Positions 32,789 through 41,742 of a stretch of DNA of 64,000 bases are shown piece by piece (the first letter of the stretch is position 1; each line of letters opens with the position of its first letter). Origin of the DNA: Candidatus Aenigmatarchaeota archaeon (GTDB lineage: Archaea > Aenigmatarchaeota > Aenigmatarchaeia > GW2011-AR5); NCBI GenBank assembly GCA_016193585.1, contig JACPRW010000010.1:1-64000 (forward strand), given 5' to 3'. A program made the position numbers and the translations under genes. The notes beneath the pieces are model-generated. The model ran no database searches. It saw only the letters and a program-made list of their open reading frames with translations, and was not told the DNA's origin.

Positions 32789-33358
32789 TTAACCTTCCTC
32801 TGGTTCGTTTGCTTTCTTCTCTGCCGGGGCTTCCTCCGCTTGCTGCGCCTTTTTTCCGGCTTCTGTACTGCCTTCTTTCTTCGCCTCCTCCGCAATCTTC
32901 CGTATCTCGTCCTTCCGCGTCCCGAAATATTCCTCGAAATGCTGCGTTGTGCTGAGGAGCCGTGTCCGGCTTTTCTTCTCTGCCTTGACGAGCCCCCGTT
33001 CCTGGAGCTCCTTCACGTATTCGTACGTCCGGTTGCCGACAATTTTGACAATTTCCGACTGCGCCACAGGCTCGTGATAGGCTATAATGGAAAGCACCCG
33101 GAGCAAACCACGAGACAGGTCGGCGTGCTGCGTTAAATGCGAGACCTTCTGCACGTATTCGGGCTTCACGATGAGACGGAAGCCGCCGGTCTCTGACAGC
33201 TGTATGCCCGATTCCTCGCCCTGATAACGCTGCCTCAGGACGGCGAGCATCTTTTCTATCTCATCCTTCCGCCCCCTGAGATTTTTCTGCAGCTCGTCGA
33301 TGCTGAGCGGGTCGGTGGTCATGAAGAGTATTGCCTCGAGATGCGCAAGTTTGTTCAT
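32789..33358 (-). CDS. scpB: Segregation and condensation protein B
   Basis: A 189-residue kleisin-partner with two winged helices: LAHLEAILFMTTDPLSIDEL and LLRVLSIIAYHEPVAQSEIVKIVGNRTYEYVKEL. It ends in an Ala/Glu/Lys-rich tail. It binds the ScpA-SMC complex that organises the chromosome. The start at 33358 (MNKLAHLE) is chosen over 33436 because upstream residues are not family-like and a CCTTTATG box lies about 25 bases before it. Confidence 0.88.
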   Translation of the reverse strand: MNKLAHLEAILFMTTDPLSIDELQKNLRGRKDEIEKMLAVLRQRYQGEESGIQLSETGGFRLIVKPEYVQKVSHLTQHADLSRGLLRVLSIIAYHEPVAQSEIVKIVGNRTYEYVKELQERGLVKAEKKSRTRLLSTTQHFEEYFGTRKDEIRKIAEEAKKEGSTEAGKKAQQAEEAPAEKKANEPEEG

Positions 33359-33417
33359 GAATATAAAATACGCAACAGTGTACATAAAGGCTTTAACAAG
33401 ACGCGACAAATATACCT

Positions 33418-33801
33418 GTGATAAAAAGAAATGCATTCACCAAATATCTGCTTATCAGTCTTGCAGTCGCCGCTTCCATTATGCTTTTTTTCTTTGTTCC
33501 TGAAAGTATTGTGTCTCGCGTAAGCAGAATACTCTATCTTTGGGGTTCGTTCATTCTTTTCAATTGGGGAGTACAGGCAATAAAAACGAAGAGTTTTAGC
33601 CATTTTAGCTACACCGGACGCAAAAAAAAGAATGATAGTATTTCTGTCATCCAGTACCCAACACCCCTCCGCACTACTTTTCTGACAGACATACGTATAA
33701 CAAAGCATGGTAACGAAGCTGTAATTCTTGGGATTCTGGTAATTCTTTTTGGTTTGGTGGGTCTCTACTTTAGCTTAGCAGGCGTGAGATTCTCGTTATA
33801 G
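33418..33801 (+). CDS. Hypothetical membrane protein (127 aa)
   Basis: GTG start. Two N-terminal hydrophobic helices (about 10-28, 38-52), a hydrophilic Lys-rich middle (residues 56-95) and a C-terminal helix (102-122). A/T-rich relative to its neighbours. No family recognised. It sits between the scpB and scpA genes on the opposite strand. Confidence 0.55.
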   Translation: MIKRNAFTKYLLISLAVAASIMLFFFVPESIVSRVSRILYLWGSFILFNWGVQAIKTKSFSHFSYTGRKKKNDSISVIQYPTPLRTTFLTDIRITKHGNEAVILGILVILFGLVGLYFSLAGVRFSL

Positions 33802-33865
33802 CCGACAAGTATGTATGGCATCTTGCAAAGTAAGCGTCTAGTAAAGCCCAAAAGAAATATATCTG

Positions 33866-34465
33866 TTATCGCACCCGTATCGTTATCTCCTTGAAGAATT
33901 CCTCCTGCTCGCACTGTATCTTGCCGCGGTTCGAGAGGTAGAGCAGCGGCAGGAATGTTTCCGCTATCTCCTTCCGCTTCCAGACCGGTACCAGATCAGA
34001 GAATTTCATGATGGTGCCGTGCCGCAGTATTTCCTGGAATACGCGCTTGATGCGCACCTCGATGTCCTCTTCAGGCTCGATAAGGTTCTCGATGGCGCGG
34101 CGCATCCGCAGCTCTTTTGATTCCTTCCTCTCCTTGAAATCGAATGCCTTGTTGAGCGCGGTGATGAGCTCGCCGAGGGTGACCTTCCTCATCGGCTTCC
34201 GCTCGACCGGCGGCTCGAGTATCGGCACGTTGCCGGTGATCAGAGGAATGCTGTCCGCCCGTATCTCCTCCTTTTTTTCCTCCTCCTCGAGGAGCATCTC
34301 GCATTTCATCCTGAGGAGGATTGACGCGATGAGGACGAAGCGCGCGGGTACGCGGAAGTCGAACGTCTGGAGGCGAAGCAGATACCGCATGAAAGCTTCC
34401 GAGAGTTGGACAATGTCTATCTCGGTCGGGTTCATATTCTCCTCGACGACGATGCTCGTGAGCAC
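33866..34465 (-). CDS. scpA: Segregation and condensation protein A (kleisin), 5' end frameshifted
   Basis: A 199-residue kleisin that closes the SMC ring: LSEAFMRYLLRLQTFDF, LIASILLRMKCEMLL, and the C-terminal winged helix MKFSDLVP...FLPLLYLSNRGKI. The frame continues upstream without an ATG as ESKLIQTIVLGSDWQEV. An ATG at 34551 starts MGYDTEGGV and would join it if one base were added near 34525. The intact frame starts with GTG at 34465. It follows smc by 13 bases from that ATG, as expected for an smc-scpA operon. Confidence 0.88.
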   Translation of the reverse strand: MLTSIVVEENMNPTEIDIVQLSEAFMRYLLRLQTFDFRVPARFVLIASILLRMKCEMLLEEEEKKEEIRADSIPLITGNVPILEPPVERKPMRKVTLGELITALNKAFDFKERKESKELRMRRAIENLIEPEEDIEVRIKRVFQEILRHGTIMKFSDLVPVWKRKEIAETFLPLLYLSNRGKIQCEQEEFFKEITIRVR

Positions 34466-34564
34466 TTCCTGCCAGTCGCTGCCGAGAACGATGGTCTGTA
34501 TGAGCTTGCTTTCGTCTATGATAATACCCCACCTTCAGTGTCGTATCCCATTTTATAATGCATA

Positions 34565-37000
34565 TTACCCCTTCGGCATCTCGATGCCGAACACCTTGGA
34601 CACGCCCTCCTCCATGCTTACGCCGAATACCTTGTCAGCTTCCTGAATCGTGAAATCGTTGTGGGAAATGACGATGAACTGCGTGTGTTTCGAATATTTC
34701 TTGACAAGGTCGATGATTTTCTTGGTGTTCGCTTTGTCGAGCGCCGCGTCTATCTCGTCGAGCACGTAGAACGGCGACGAGTAATGCTGAAGAATGGAAA
34801 ACAGGAACGCGAGCGAGGTGAGCGTCTTCTCCCCGCCTGACATGGCATCGAGATTGAGCACTTTCTTGCCCTCAGGAGACGCCTCGATGACGAGCCCCGA
34901 CTCGATGTTGTTTTCCAGCTCAAGCCTCAGCATGCCGGAGCCGTTGGTAAGGTCGTGGTATATCGTCAAGAAGTTCGATGCAATGTTGCTGAACGTTTCC
35001 ATGAACTTGTCGTGGCGCTTCTTCTCGACCTCCTGAACAATCCTCAATATGGCCTCCTTCTCCTCGATGAGCTTGTCGAGCTTTTTCTTTATTTCATCGA
35101 ACTCGACGCTGATGACGCCGTACTCTTCTATCGCGCGCATGTTAACAGGACCGAGCCTGTTTATTTCGGTGAGGCACCGGCGTATGTTCTCCTGAAGGAC
35201 GTCCTGCTGAAGGTCGAGCGTTTCGGCAACATCCCTGTACTCGTCCGCCTCCATTTTCAGGCTGTCGAGCGAAGCGTCAAGCTTCGCCTTTTCTATCCTC
35301 AGCTTGCTGACCTTGTTCTGCATCACGAGCCGCTCCTCGAAAAGCTGCCGTCGCTGCTTGCGGACGGCCTCGAGATCGGTTTCGATGTGCGTCTTTTCCT
35401 CCTGGAGCCGCTGTACCTCCTCCCCCTCCTGCTGCTCCATTCCCTTGAGCTGCTCGAGCTGCGCTTCAAGCACCTCTATCTCGCTGCTGAGCTGTTCGCT
35501 CTCGTCTTTGAGCTTCGCTATCTCTCCGGAGAAGCGCCCCTCGTCCCTTTTCCTGTAGAAGCCGCCGATCATCGCGCCGGTGCTTTCGATAAGGTCGCCG
35601 TCCAGCGTGACAATCCTGAAGTCGCGTATCCTGCGCGCCGTGTCGATGTCGTCGACGACGATGGTGCTCCCGAGCACGTATTCAGTTGCCTTCCGGTAGC
35701 GCCCGTCAAATTTTATCAGGTCGATGGCGTAGCCGATGATTTTGTGGTCGCACTTCTTCCGGTCTCTCGTGCGGAGGCGGTCCATTGGGAGGAACCGCGC
35801 CCTGCCGATGCGGCGCTCCTTGAGGTGCTTGATGCACTGCGTGGCGATCTCGTCGGTTTCGACGACGATATCGCTTGCGTGCTTGCCGAGCGCAACTTCG
35901 ATGGCTGTCGAGTATTTTTTTGGAATGGTGAGCAGCGAGGCAAGCGTTCCGTGAACGCCGGCCTTCCCGAGACGAAGAACCTCGTCTATCACAGGGTTCC
36001 TTTTTCGTGAGATGTTTTCGAGGCGGCCGATTTCCCTGTCGTTGATATCGAGCTTGTCCCTCTTCCTAAGAATCTCCGTCTGGATGCGGTCTATATTTTT
36101 TATTATCTCATAGTTGCGTGATTTCTTGATGAGTTCGTTGCTCCGTGAAGCGATAAGTTTCTCTTTTTCCTCCGATGCCTTTTCGGCATCGATAAAATTC
36201 TTTTCGACGACGTCGAATTGTTTCGTGTCCTCCCGTATCTGCCGTTCGAGCTCCGCGTCCTTCTGTTCTGCTTCTGAAAGCCGCTTCCTGAGCAGCGATG
36301 CCTTGCTCAGCCGCAGCTCTCCGCTGAGCTTCTGGTACGCTTCCGCGTTCTCCTTCTCCTGCCTGAGGCGCTGCACGAGGCGCTGCTTCTCGGCGACGAC
36401 GATCATGTTCTCGCGCACGCGGTTTTCGACCTTTTCGAGCTCCCGCTGCGCCTTCTCCTTCTTCTCGTCGAATTCAGCGATGCCCGAAATCTCGTCAATG
36501 ATGGCGCGGCGCTCCTGGTTGTTCATTTCGATAATGTGGGTGACGTCGCCTTGGGCGATGATGTTGTAGCCCTCCTGCGAGAGGTTGGCGTTGACGAGCA
36601 GGTCGAGGACCTTTGCCCTCGTCACCGTCTTTCCGTTCAGCTTGTAGATCGTGATGCCGCTCCGCGATATCTTCCGCGTTATTTTAACTTCCTGCTCCTC
36701 ATTGGGTATTTTCTTGTCGGTGTTGTCAAGGTATATCGAAACCTCGCAGTACTCGGCGGGCTTCTTGTCCCTGGCGCCGTTGAAGAGAAGGTTCTGCAGC
36801 TTCTGCGCCCGTATCGACCGTGCGGACGTCGTGCCGAGGATGAAGGTGAGGGCGTCGACGACGTTAGACTTGCCGCTGCCGTTCGGGCCTGCTATTACGT
36901 TGAATCCCTCGGGGAACGGTATAGTGACCTTGTTCGCGAACGACTTGAACCCGTGGAGGGTGATTCTATCGAGCCTTACCATGCGCATCACGTTTACCAT
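34565..37000 (-). CDS. smc: SMC chromosome-condensation ATPase with short coiled coils
   Basis: An 811-residue SMC, against the usual ~1150-1200. Walker A GPNGSGKSN lies near residue 39, the hinge over about 344-485 (GVHGTLASLL, GRARFLPMD), signature AMSGGEKT near 720 and Walker B YVLDEIDAALD near 745. Both arms are only about 130-160 residues, roughly half the normal length, while heads and hinge are complete. It works with ScpA/ScpB, both nearby. Starts at 37000, 36988 or 36982 are all possible; the last gives MVRLDRITLHGF. Confidence 0.93.
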   Translation of the reverse strand: MVNVMRMVRLDRITLHGFKSFANKVTIPFPEGFNVIAGPNGSGKSNVVDALTFILGTTSARSIRAQKLQNLLFNGARDKKPAEYCEVSIYLDNTDKKIPNEEQEVKITRKISRSGITIYKLNGKTVTRAKVLDLLVNANLSQEGYNIIAQGDVTHIIEMNNQERRAIIDEISGIAEFDEKKEKAQRELEKVENRVRENMIVVAEKQRLVQRLRQEKENAEAYQKLSGELRLSKASLLRKRLSEAEQKDAELERQIREDTKQFDVVEKNFIDAEKASEEKEKLIASRSNELIKKSRNYEIIKNIDRIQTEILRKRDKLDINDREIGRLENISRKRNPVIDEVLRLGKAGVHGTLASLLTIPKKYSTAIEVALGKHASDIVVETDEIATQCIKHLKERRIGRARFLPMDRLRTRDRKKCDHKIIGYAIDLIKFDGRYRKATEYVLGSTIVVDDIDTARRIRDFRIVTLDGDLIESTGAMIGGFYRKRDEGRFSGEIAKLKDESEQLSSEIEVLEAQLEQLKGMEQQEGEEVQRLQEEKTHIETDLEAVRKQRRQLFEERLVMQNKVSKLRIEKAKLDASLDSLKMEADEYRDVAETLDLQQDVLQENIRRCLTEINRLGPVNMRAIEEYGVISVEFDEIKKKLDKLIEEKEAILRIVQEVEKKRHDKFMETFSNIASNFLTIYHDLTNGSGMLRLELENNIESGLVIEASPEGKKVLNLDAMSGGEKTLTSLAFLFSILQHYSSPFYVLDEIDAALDKANTKKIIDLVKKYSKHTQFIVISHNDFTIQEADKVFGVSMEEGVSKVFGIEMPKG

Positions 37001-37136
37001 TGAGTTCCTTCATTTTCTCGTACACGAGGAAGTTGAGGAATGCAGAAACAGAAGGGTAGCGGTACTTGTTGTCGTCCTTCTCGAGGAATTTCTTTATCTC
37101 CTCGAGCAGATGATCGTCAAGCCTGACAACCGCCAT
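36966..37136 (-). CDS. Ribbon-helix-helix-like small protein overlapping smc (56 aa)
   Basis: ATG at 37136 gives MAVVRLDDHLLEEIKKFLEK, then YPSVSAFLNFLVYEKMKEL, a good ribbon-helix-helix pattern (beta strand VVRL, two helices, S-A-F turn). The stop at 36966 overlaps the smc start region, so the two genes are translationally linked. A TATA-like CTTTATG lies upstream near 37160. Possibly a regulator of the smc operon. Confidence 0.7.
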   Translation of the reverse strand: MAVVRLDDHLLEEIKKFLEKDDNKYRYPSVSAFLNFLVYEKMKELNGKRDAHGKAR

Positions 37137-37225
37137 GGTACCACGTTACAAATGATTACATAAAGTACGTTATAATAACAATATGTTACTGCCTCCTATT
37201 TAAAATATTATCCGCAACTATCCGC

Positions 37226-37528
37226 ATGCTCGTGCTTGTGTTATCCATACTGGACGCGGTCACGGCATTCGTCCTCTGGAGCCACGTGAGCTGGGGCTGG
37301 TTCTCGCCTGAGGTCGTCATGTACCATGCCCTGTACACTATTCTCAAGGGCGCGCTCTTCGCACTCAACGACTTTGCAAGCAAGCTCGACATCATAAGTG
37401 GTGTGTATATACTGCTTGTTGCATTTGGCATTTTTTCGAACAAGATTGTTACGGTACTCGTTGTCGTATGGCTTGTGCAGAAGGCATTTATTGGCTTCGC
37501 CAGGCCGCTGTTCAGGCTGTTCGGGTAG
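37226..37528 (+). CDS. Small membrane protein (100 aa)
   Basis: Three hydrophobic segments (about 1-20, 38-50/58-72, 74-92) with few charges. TATA box CTATTTAAAAT at 37196-37206 fits a leaderless ATG at 37226. Followed within five bases by another membrane-protein gene; probably one operon. No family recognised. Confidence 0.62.
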   Translation: MLVLVLSILDAVTAFVLWSHVSWGWFSPEVVMYHALYTILKGALFALNDFASKLDIISGVYILLVAFGIFSNKIVTVLVVVWLVQKAFIGFARPLFRLFG

Positions 37529-37532
37529 TTGT

Positions 37533-37790
37533 ATGAAGCAGTTCCTCGTGCCGACGCTCGGCAAGATCGTGGTGGCGAAGCTGCTTGGTGTGCTCCTGCT
37601 GGCAGCCGATTTCCTTACCAGCGGGAGTTTACTGGGGGAGATGTACCTTGTACAGATAATGGCGCTTATCGGCATCAGTTATTTTATTTCGTGTGTAGTT
37701 GTGCATGTGTGGGAGGAAGAAGGGAGATGGGCAACTAGGCCTCGAGCCCGACCTGCTTCCAGTCAAGCGACGGGTCAAGCTCGAAGATGA
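37533..37790 (+). CDS. Small two-helix membrane protein (85 aa)
   Basis: MKQFLVPTLGKIVVAKLLGVL starts a first helix (about 8-28), with a second around 36-58, then a charged tail. Its 3' end overlaps the 3' end of the convergent geranylgeranyl reductase gene by 56 bases, so the last ~20 residues (Arg/Ala-rich) are read from antisense DNA. Unknown function. Confidence 0.55.
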   Translation: MKQFLVPTLGKIVVAKLLGVLLLAADFLTSGSLLGEMYLVQIMALIGISYFISCVVVHVWEEEGRWATRPRARPASSQATGQARR

Positions 37791-38976
37791 AGTCGTGCTC
37801 GCCAAGGTCGTGCCTGCCGCCGGTATACGGTAATTTCGATTCCAGCTTTTTCCTGAAGCCCTCGTCCTTGAGCGCCTTCTCGACTACCCTGTCGATGAGG
37901 TGCGGGAACATGGTACCGAGGCGCTGGAGCCGGTAATCGGCGCGAATCTCGTCGCCGATGACATCCCAGAGCATGGCGTCGTATTTTTTGAGGAATCGCT
38001 CGCTGAAGTCGTTTTTCTGCAACGCCTCGATGGTGACAAGCGCCGCAACCCTGCCGGAAATCATCGCAGTGCCGACGCCCTCGCCGCTGAGCGGGTCGAT
38101 GAGGCTTGCGGCATCGCCGAGCACCAGGAAGCCGCTTCCGTAGCACGTGCGGTGGTAGCTCGCGAGAGGCAGATTCCATGCGCGTATCTCGCCGTCAAGC
38201 CGCGCATTCTTGAAGCGCTCCTTGAAGAGCGGATTTTCCTTTAGTTCGGCGAGCATCGCTTCCTTGAGGTTTATTTTTTTCTTGTTCATGTCATTGATGA
38301 CCATGCCGAGCCCGACGTTCGCTTCCCTGTTCGGAAGCGGGAAGACCCAGAAATAGCCGGGTATCAGGCTCTTAATCATGTGGATTTCAATGCGATCGGT
38401 CATGCCATCGACGTTCTTGTAATAAGCGCGCAGCGCGGCGATGAAATGCTCCGGAGGGTTCTTGTTGAACCCGAACTTCCGCGCGACGATGCTGAGCGCC
38501 CCGTCGGCGGCGAGCACGAGACCCGCCCGTATCGTTTCTGTTTCGCCGTTCTCGTTGACGCCGACGACCCCCCTGACCGTTCCCTCCTCCACGACAAGGT
38601 CAGTGACTTCAAAAACGCGCGTTTCCGCCCACTTTTTCGCGCTCTGAAAAAGGAAGTTGTCGAAGACCATGCGCTTGTGGACGTAGCCGGGAGCCGGATT
38701 GTTGCGGCTCTCCACGTCAAGCTCGACCTGCATGCCGTTCGGCGAGCTGAGCGTGATGCCGTATATTTCCTGCCCCGGAAGCTTGGTGTACTCCTCGTAA
38801 ATGCCGAGTTCCTTCATGATGGCGGCAGCCTTCCTCCCCTGCGCGTCGCCGCAGGTCTTGTCGCGGGGGAATGCGACCTTGTCCACGAGAAGCACGCGCT
38901 TGCCTGATTTGCCAAGGTACATGGCAGCTGTGGCGCCGGCAGGGCCGCCGCCAATAACAATGACATCGAACGGCAT
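37735..38976 (-). CDS. Geranylgeranyl reductase-family flavoprotein
   Basis: A 413-residue FAD enzyme that saturates geranylgeranyl chains of archaeal ether lipids. FAD Rossmann motif VIGGGPAGATAAMYLGK at the N-terminus, CGDAQGRK (a conserved Cys near the substrate tunnel), ADGALSIVARKFG, and the second FAD motif LGDAASLIDPLSGEGVG. Start at 38976 chosen from the family N-terminus and a CTTTTTAAAC TATA box 25 bases upstream. It implies isoprenoid lipids, supporting the archaeal assignment. Confidence 0.92.
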   Translation of the reverse strand: MPFDVIVIGGGPAGATAAMYLGKSGKRVLLVDKVAFPRDKTCGDAQGRKAAAIMKELGIYEEYTKLPGQEIYGITLSSPNGMQVELDVESRNNPAPGYVHKRMVFDNFLFQSAKKWAETRVFEVTDLVVEEGTVRGVVGVNENGETETIRAGLVLAADGALSIVARKFGFNKNPPEHFIAALRAYYKNVDGMTDRIEIHMIKSLIPGYFWVFPLPNREANVGLGMVINDMNKKKINLKEAMLAELKENPLFKERFKNARLDGEIRAWNLPLASYHRTCYGSGFLVLGDAASLIDPLSGEGVGTAMISGRVAALVTIEALQKNDFSERFLKKYDAMLWDVIGDEIRADYRLQRLGTMFPHLIDRVVEKALKDEGFRKKLESKLPYTGGRHDLGEHDFIFELDPSLDWKQVGLEA

Positions 38977-39028
38977 AGCGTCTTTTTTTCTCGCATGTTT
39001 AAAAAGCTTGCATCCTTTCACATACGTG

Positions 39029-39619
39029 ATGGACACTGTTGTGCGTGGCGCAGAATCGGTAGTGCGCATGAGCGAAGGCGCTGTCATCAAGGAGCGTGTG
39101 AAGAAAGGCTACCGGCTGAGTGCACTCGACGAGCTCCTCCGGAAGAAGCGGACGAGAACCGAGGCGCGTCTGCTGAGGGAAGCGGCGCGCATCGGCCTCG
39201 ACGTGCCGCGCATTCTCGAAGAAAAACAGTACACGCTCAGGATTGAATTGGTTCCCGGGAGCCGCGTCAGGGATGCGCTCGGCACTTCCACCGTCAGGCA
39301 GTTCGGAGAGGCGATAGGAGCGGCGGTCGCCGGGCTCCACCGGTTTGACATCATCCACGGAGACCTCACGACGAGCAACATGATGGTAAGCGGCAAAAAG
39401 CTCTTCCTCATCGATTTCGGCCTCGGCTTCTTTTCCAGGCGGGCGGAGGACAAAGCCAATGACCTGTACCTTCTTCACGAAGCGCTCGAGTCGACGCACC
39501 ACGAGGTGCTGGAAAGTGCGTGGAAAATAATTTTAAAAGCTTACCGTGAGAACTATGGCGAAGCTGATGCCGTTCTCGGCGCTCTTGAAAAGGTACAGAA
39601 ACGGCGACGGTATTCGTAA
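39029..39619 (+). CDS. bud32: Bud32-family KEOPS kinase/ATPase
   Basis: A 196-residue piD261/Bud32 atypical kinase. Motifs: VIKERVKKGYR (ATP-binding Lys), HGDLTTSNMM (catalytic loop) and LIDFGLGFFS (Mg-binding DFG-like). It is part of the KEOPS complex that makes t6A in tRNAs reading ANN codons. In some archaea it is fused to Kae1; here it stands alone. Divergent from geranylgeranyl reductase. Confidence 0.92.
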   Translation: MDTVVRGAESVVRMSEGAVIKERVKKGYRLSALDELLRKKRTRTEARLLREAARIGLDVPRILEEKQYTLRIELVPGSRVRDALGTSTVRQFGEAIGAAVAGLHRFDIIHGDLTTSNMMVSGKKLFLIDFGLGFFSRRAEDKANDLYLLHEALESTHHEVLESAWKIILKAYRENYGEADAVLGALEKVQKRRRYS

Positions 39620-39621
39620 AG

Positions 39622-40074
39622 GTGTTTCATATCGCACGCATGCACTCACGCAAGCACGGTAAAAGCGGCTCGAAGAAACCTGTCAAGAAGATAAACCCGA
39701 AATGGCTTATCTATGACAAGGACGAAGTAGTCAAGCTCATGAACAAGCTTGCGAAGGAAGGGAAGACGTCAAGCGAAATCGGCATCGTGCTCCGCGACCA
39801 GTACGGCATCCCCGATGTCCGCTACTTCGGCCTCCGCGTGACCAAGGTTACCGGCCAGCGGAAAGAAGTCCCCGAGGACATGTACAACCTCATCAGGGAT
39901 GCGGTGAACCTGCACAAGCACATGGATGCGAGCAGGAAGGACAACAAGGCTAAGCATGGATTGGAACTGCTCGAGGCGAAGATACGTCGGCTCGGCAAAT
40001 ATTACGCGCGAACCGGCAAGCTGCCCCGCGACTGGAAGTACAGCCTGGACAAGGCGAAGCTGCTGGTGAAGTAA
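39622..40074 (+). CDS. rps15: Small ribosomal subunit protein uS15
   Basis: A 144-150-residue archaeal/eukaryotic-type S15: ARMHSRKHGKSGSKKP at the N-terminus, then YDKDEVVKLMNKLAKEGKTSSEIG and RIRRLGKYYARTGKLP. Binds 16S rRNA in the platform. Start uncertain: GTG 39622 gives MFHIARMHSR, ATG 39640 gives MHSR. Three bases after bud32. Confidence 0.95.
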   Translation: MFHIARMHSRKHGKSGSKKPVKKINPKWLIYDKDEVVKLMNKLAKEGKTSSEIGIVLRDQYGIPDVRYFGLRVTKVTGQRKEVPEDMYNLIRDAVNLHKHMDASRKDNKAKHGLELLEAKIRRLGKYYARTGKLPRDWKYSLDKAKLLVK

Positions 40075-40290
40075 ATGCCTGAGGGACATTTCGTCACAGC
40101 TGAAAAATGGTTTCTGAGACCTTTCTGGAATCGAAACCTGCCGCCGGACATTATTGAACACGGGCGCGTCTGGGGACTGATTGATTACGACCCAACAAAA
40201 GATAGGGGGTATGGCGGCATCCTGTACGTTGTGAGAGCGATGTACATAACCGAGAAACATCAGCCCATCGAGTTGTACGGCATGAAATGA
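40075..40290 (+). CDS. Hypothetical protein (71 aa)
   Basis: The ATG follows the rps15 stop directly (TAAATG), so it is translationally coupled. Aromatic-rich soluble protein (EKWFLRPFWNRNLPPDIIEHGRVWG, then a YYGGILY-like strand). No recognised family. Confidence 0.62.
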   Translation: MPEGHFVTAEKWFLRPFWNRNLPPDIIEHGRVWGLIDYDPTKDRGYGGILYVVRAMYITEKHQPIELYGMK

Positions 40291-40349
40291 AGGGCGGATT
40301 TTTCCTGTTCTTTTAATAATCTTTTCTCTAATCTTCTATTCGTGGTCGG

Positions 40350-41723
40350 ATGTACCGCAACCAGATTATCGCGTACTATTCCCGGGATGACATAGCGCAG
40401 CAGATTGCAGCGAAGGCCAGGGACCGCGAGGTCGCCTGCGCCTATTTCGATGGTGCCTACGACAGACGCCCCAATATGCTGCAGTTCCCTGCAGATGTCG
40501 TGCAGATGGCGAAGAAGGGTATTACGAGCTTCCATTATTCTGTCGAGCGATGGAGCAATCCCATGGCGCTTTCTTCGGAGCGCGACAATGCGAAGCTGCG
40601 CACCGGATGGGACCTGGTCGTCGACATCGACAGCAAGCTCGGCGTTGACGAGTCGAAAATAGCAGCGCTCCTCATTTGCAGGCTGCTCGAACGCCACGGC
40701 ATCAAAAACTACGGGACAAAGTTCTCGGGAAGGCGCGGTTTCCACATCGTAGTGCCGTGGCACATGTTCCCGAAGGAAGTGGATTATTCGCCCCTCAGGG
40801 AGCGCTACCCTGAACTGCCGCGCATACTCGTCGACTTCATCAGGGAGCGCATTGCAAAGGACCTGATGCAGGAACTCATCAGGGAAAAGGGCGCGAAAGA
40901 GCTCCTCAAGGTGCTCGACGAGCCGCCGTCAAGCCTCTCGCCGTTTTTCTTCGTCGAGGTCGAGAAAAACTGGGGAGCCCGGCACATGTTCCGCGCACCG
41001 TACAGCTTGAACGAAAAGACATGGCTCGTGTCGCTGCCGCTTACATTCGGCAAACTTCAGCATTTTTCTCCTGAGAGAGCGAAACCGGAGTCAGTTTCAG
41101 TGGAAACGCCGTTTTTTAGCGGCTCTGAGAACGAAGCTGAGCAACTGCTGCTCGAGGCGCTCGACTGGCACGCCATGCGGAAAAAAGAGGAGAAGAAGAG
41201 CACTGCCAAGCCTGTTCCTAGAAACGTGTACGAGGGAAGGATACCCGAAGAGCTGTTCCCGCCGTGCATCAAGCTTATTCTTGCTGGCTTGAACGACGGA
41301 AGGAAGCGGAGCATCTTCACCCTCGTCAACTTCCTGCGCATGGCGAACTGGAACTGGCAGGAAATAGAAGAACGGTTATTCGCGTGGAACGAAAAAAATA
41401 CAAGCCCGCTGCCGCGCAACATAGTCATCATGCACCTGCGGAGGGCGCAAACAATCTCTTATACAACGCCGAACTGCGACAACGACCAGTTCTACGGCAG
41501 CATCGGCATCTGCAGACCGGACGCGACGTGTACGCTCAACGGCAATGGAACGATAACGGTCAAGAATCCTGTCAACTACCCGTTCAGAAAAATGCGGCAG
41601 GCGAGGAAAGAAAGAAAAGAACTAAAGCCTCCCGAATACAAGTGCATGCATTGCGACAGGGGATTCAAGAGCATGCAGTCGCTTTCGATGCATAAATCAA
41701 GGACGCACGACGTGGTCGATTAG
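40350..41723 (+). CDS. priS: Single-chain DNA primase (PriS + PriL Fe-S domain) with C2H2 zinc finger
   Basis: A 457-residue primase. The N-terminal PriS catalytic domain shows WDLVVDIDSK (metal-binding Asp pair) and SGRRGFHIVV. From about residue 305 it carries the PriL C-terminal domain with four Cys (PPCIK, PNCDN, GIC, ATC) for the 4Fe-4S cluster. A final C2H2 finger (YKCMHC...MHKSRTH) is an extra. Such fusions are known from Nanoarchaeum and other DPANN lineages, replacing the two-subunit enzyme. A zinc finger at the end is unusual. Confidence 0.92.
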   Translation: MYRNQIIAYYSRDDIAQQIAAKARDREVACAYFDGAYDRRPNMLQFPADVVQMAKKGITSFHYSVERWSNPMALSSERDNAKLRTGWDLVVDIDSKLGVDESKIAALLICRLLERHGIKNYGTKFSGRRGFHIVVPWHMFPKEVDYSPLRERYPELPRILVDFIRERIAKDLMQELIREKGAKELLKVLDEPPSSLSPFFFVEVEKNWGARHMFRAPYSLNEKTWLVSLPLTFGKLQHFSPERAKPESVSVETPFFSGSENEAEQLLLEALDWHAMRKKEEKKSTAKPVPRNVYEGRIPEELFPPCIKLILAGLNDGRKRSIFTLVNFLRMANWNWQEIEERLFAWNEKNTSPLPRNIVIMHLRRAQTISYTTPNCDNDQFYGSIGICRPDATCTLNGNGTITVKNPVNYPFRKMRQARKERKELKPPEYKCMHCDRGFKSMQSLSMHKSRTHDVVD

Positions 41724-41742
41724 CTACCGGTTCCTGGAATTT

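Noticed and set aside
34955..36010. 351-residue plus-strand frame opposite smc
   Set aside because: Leu/Val/Asp-rich mirror of the SMC coiled coil; no promoter or motif.
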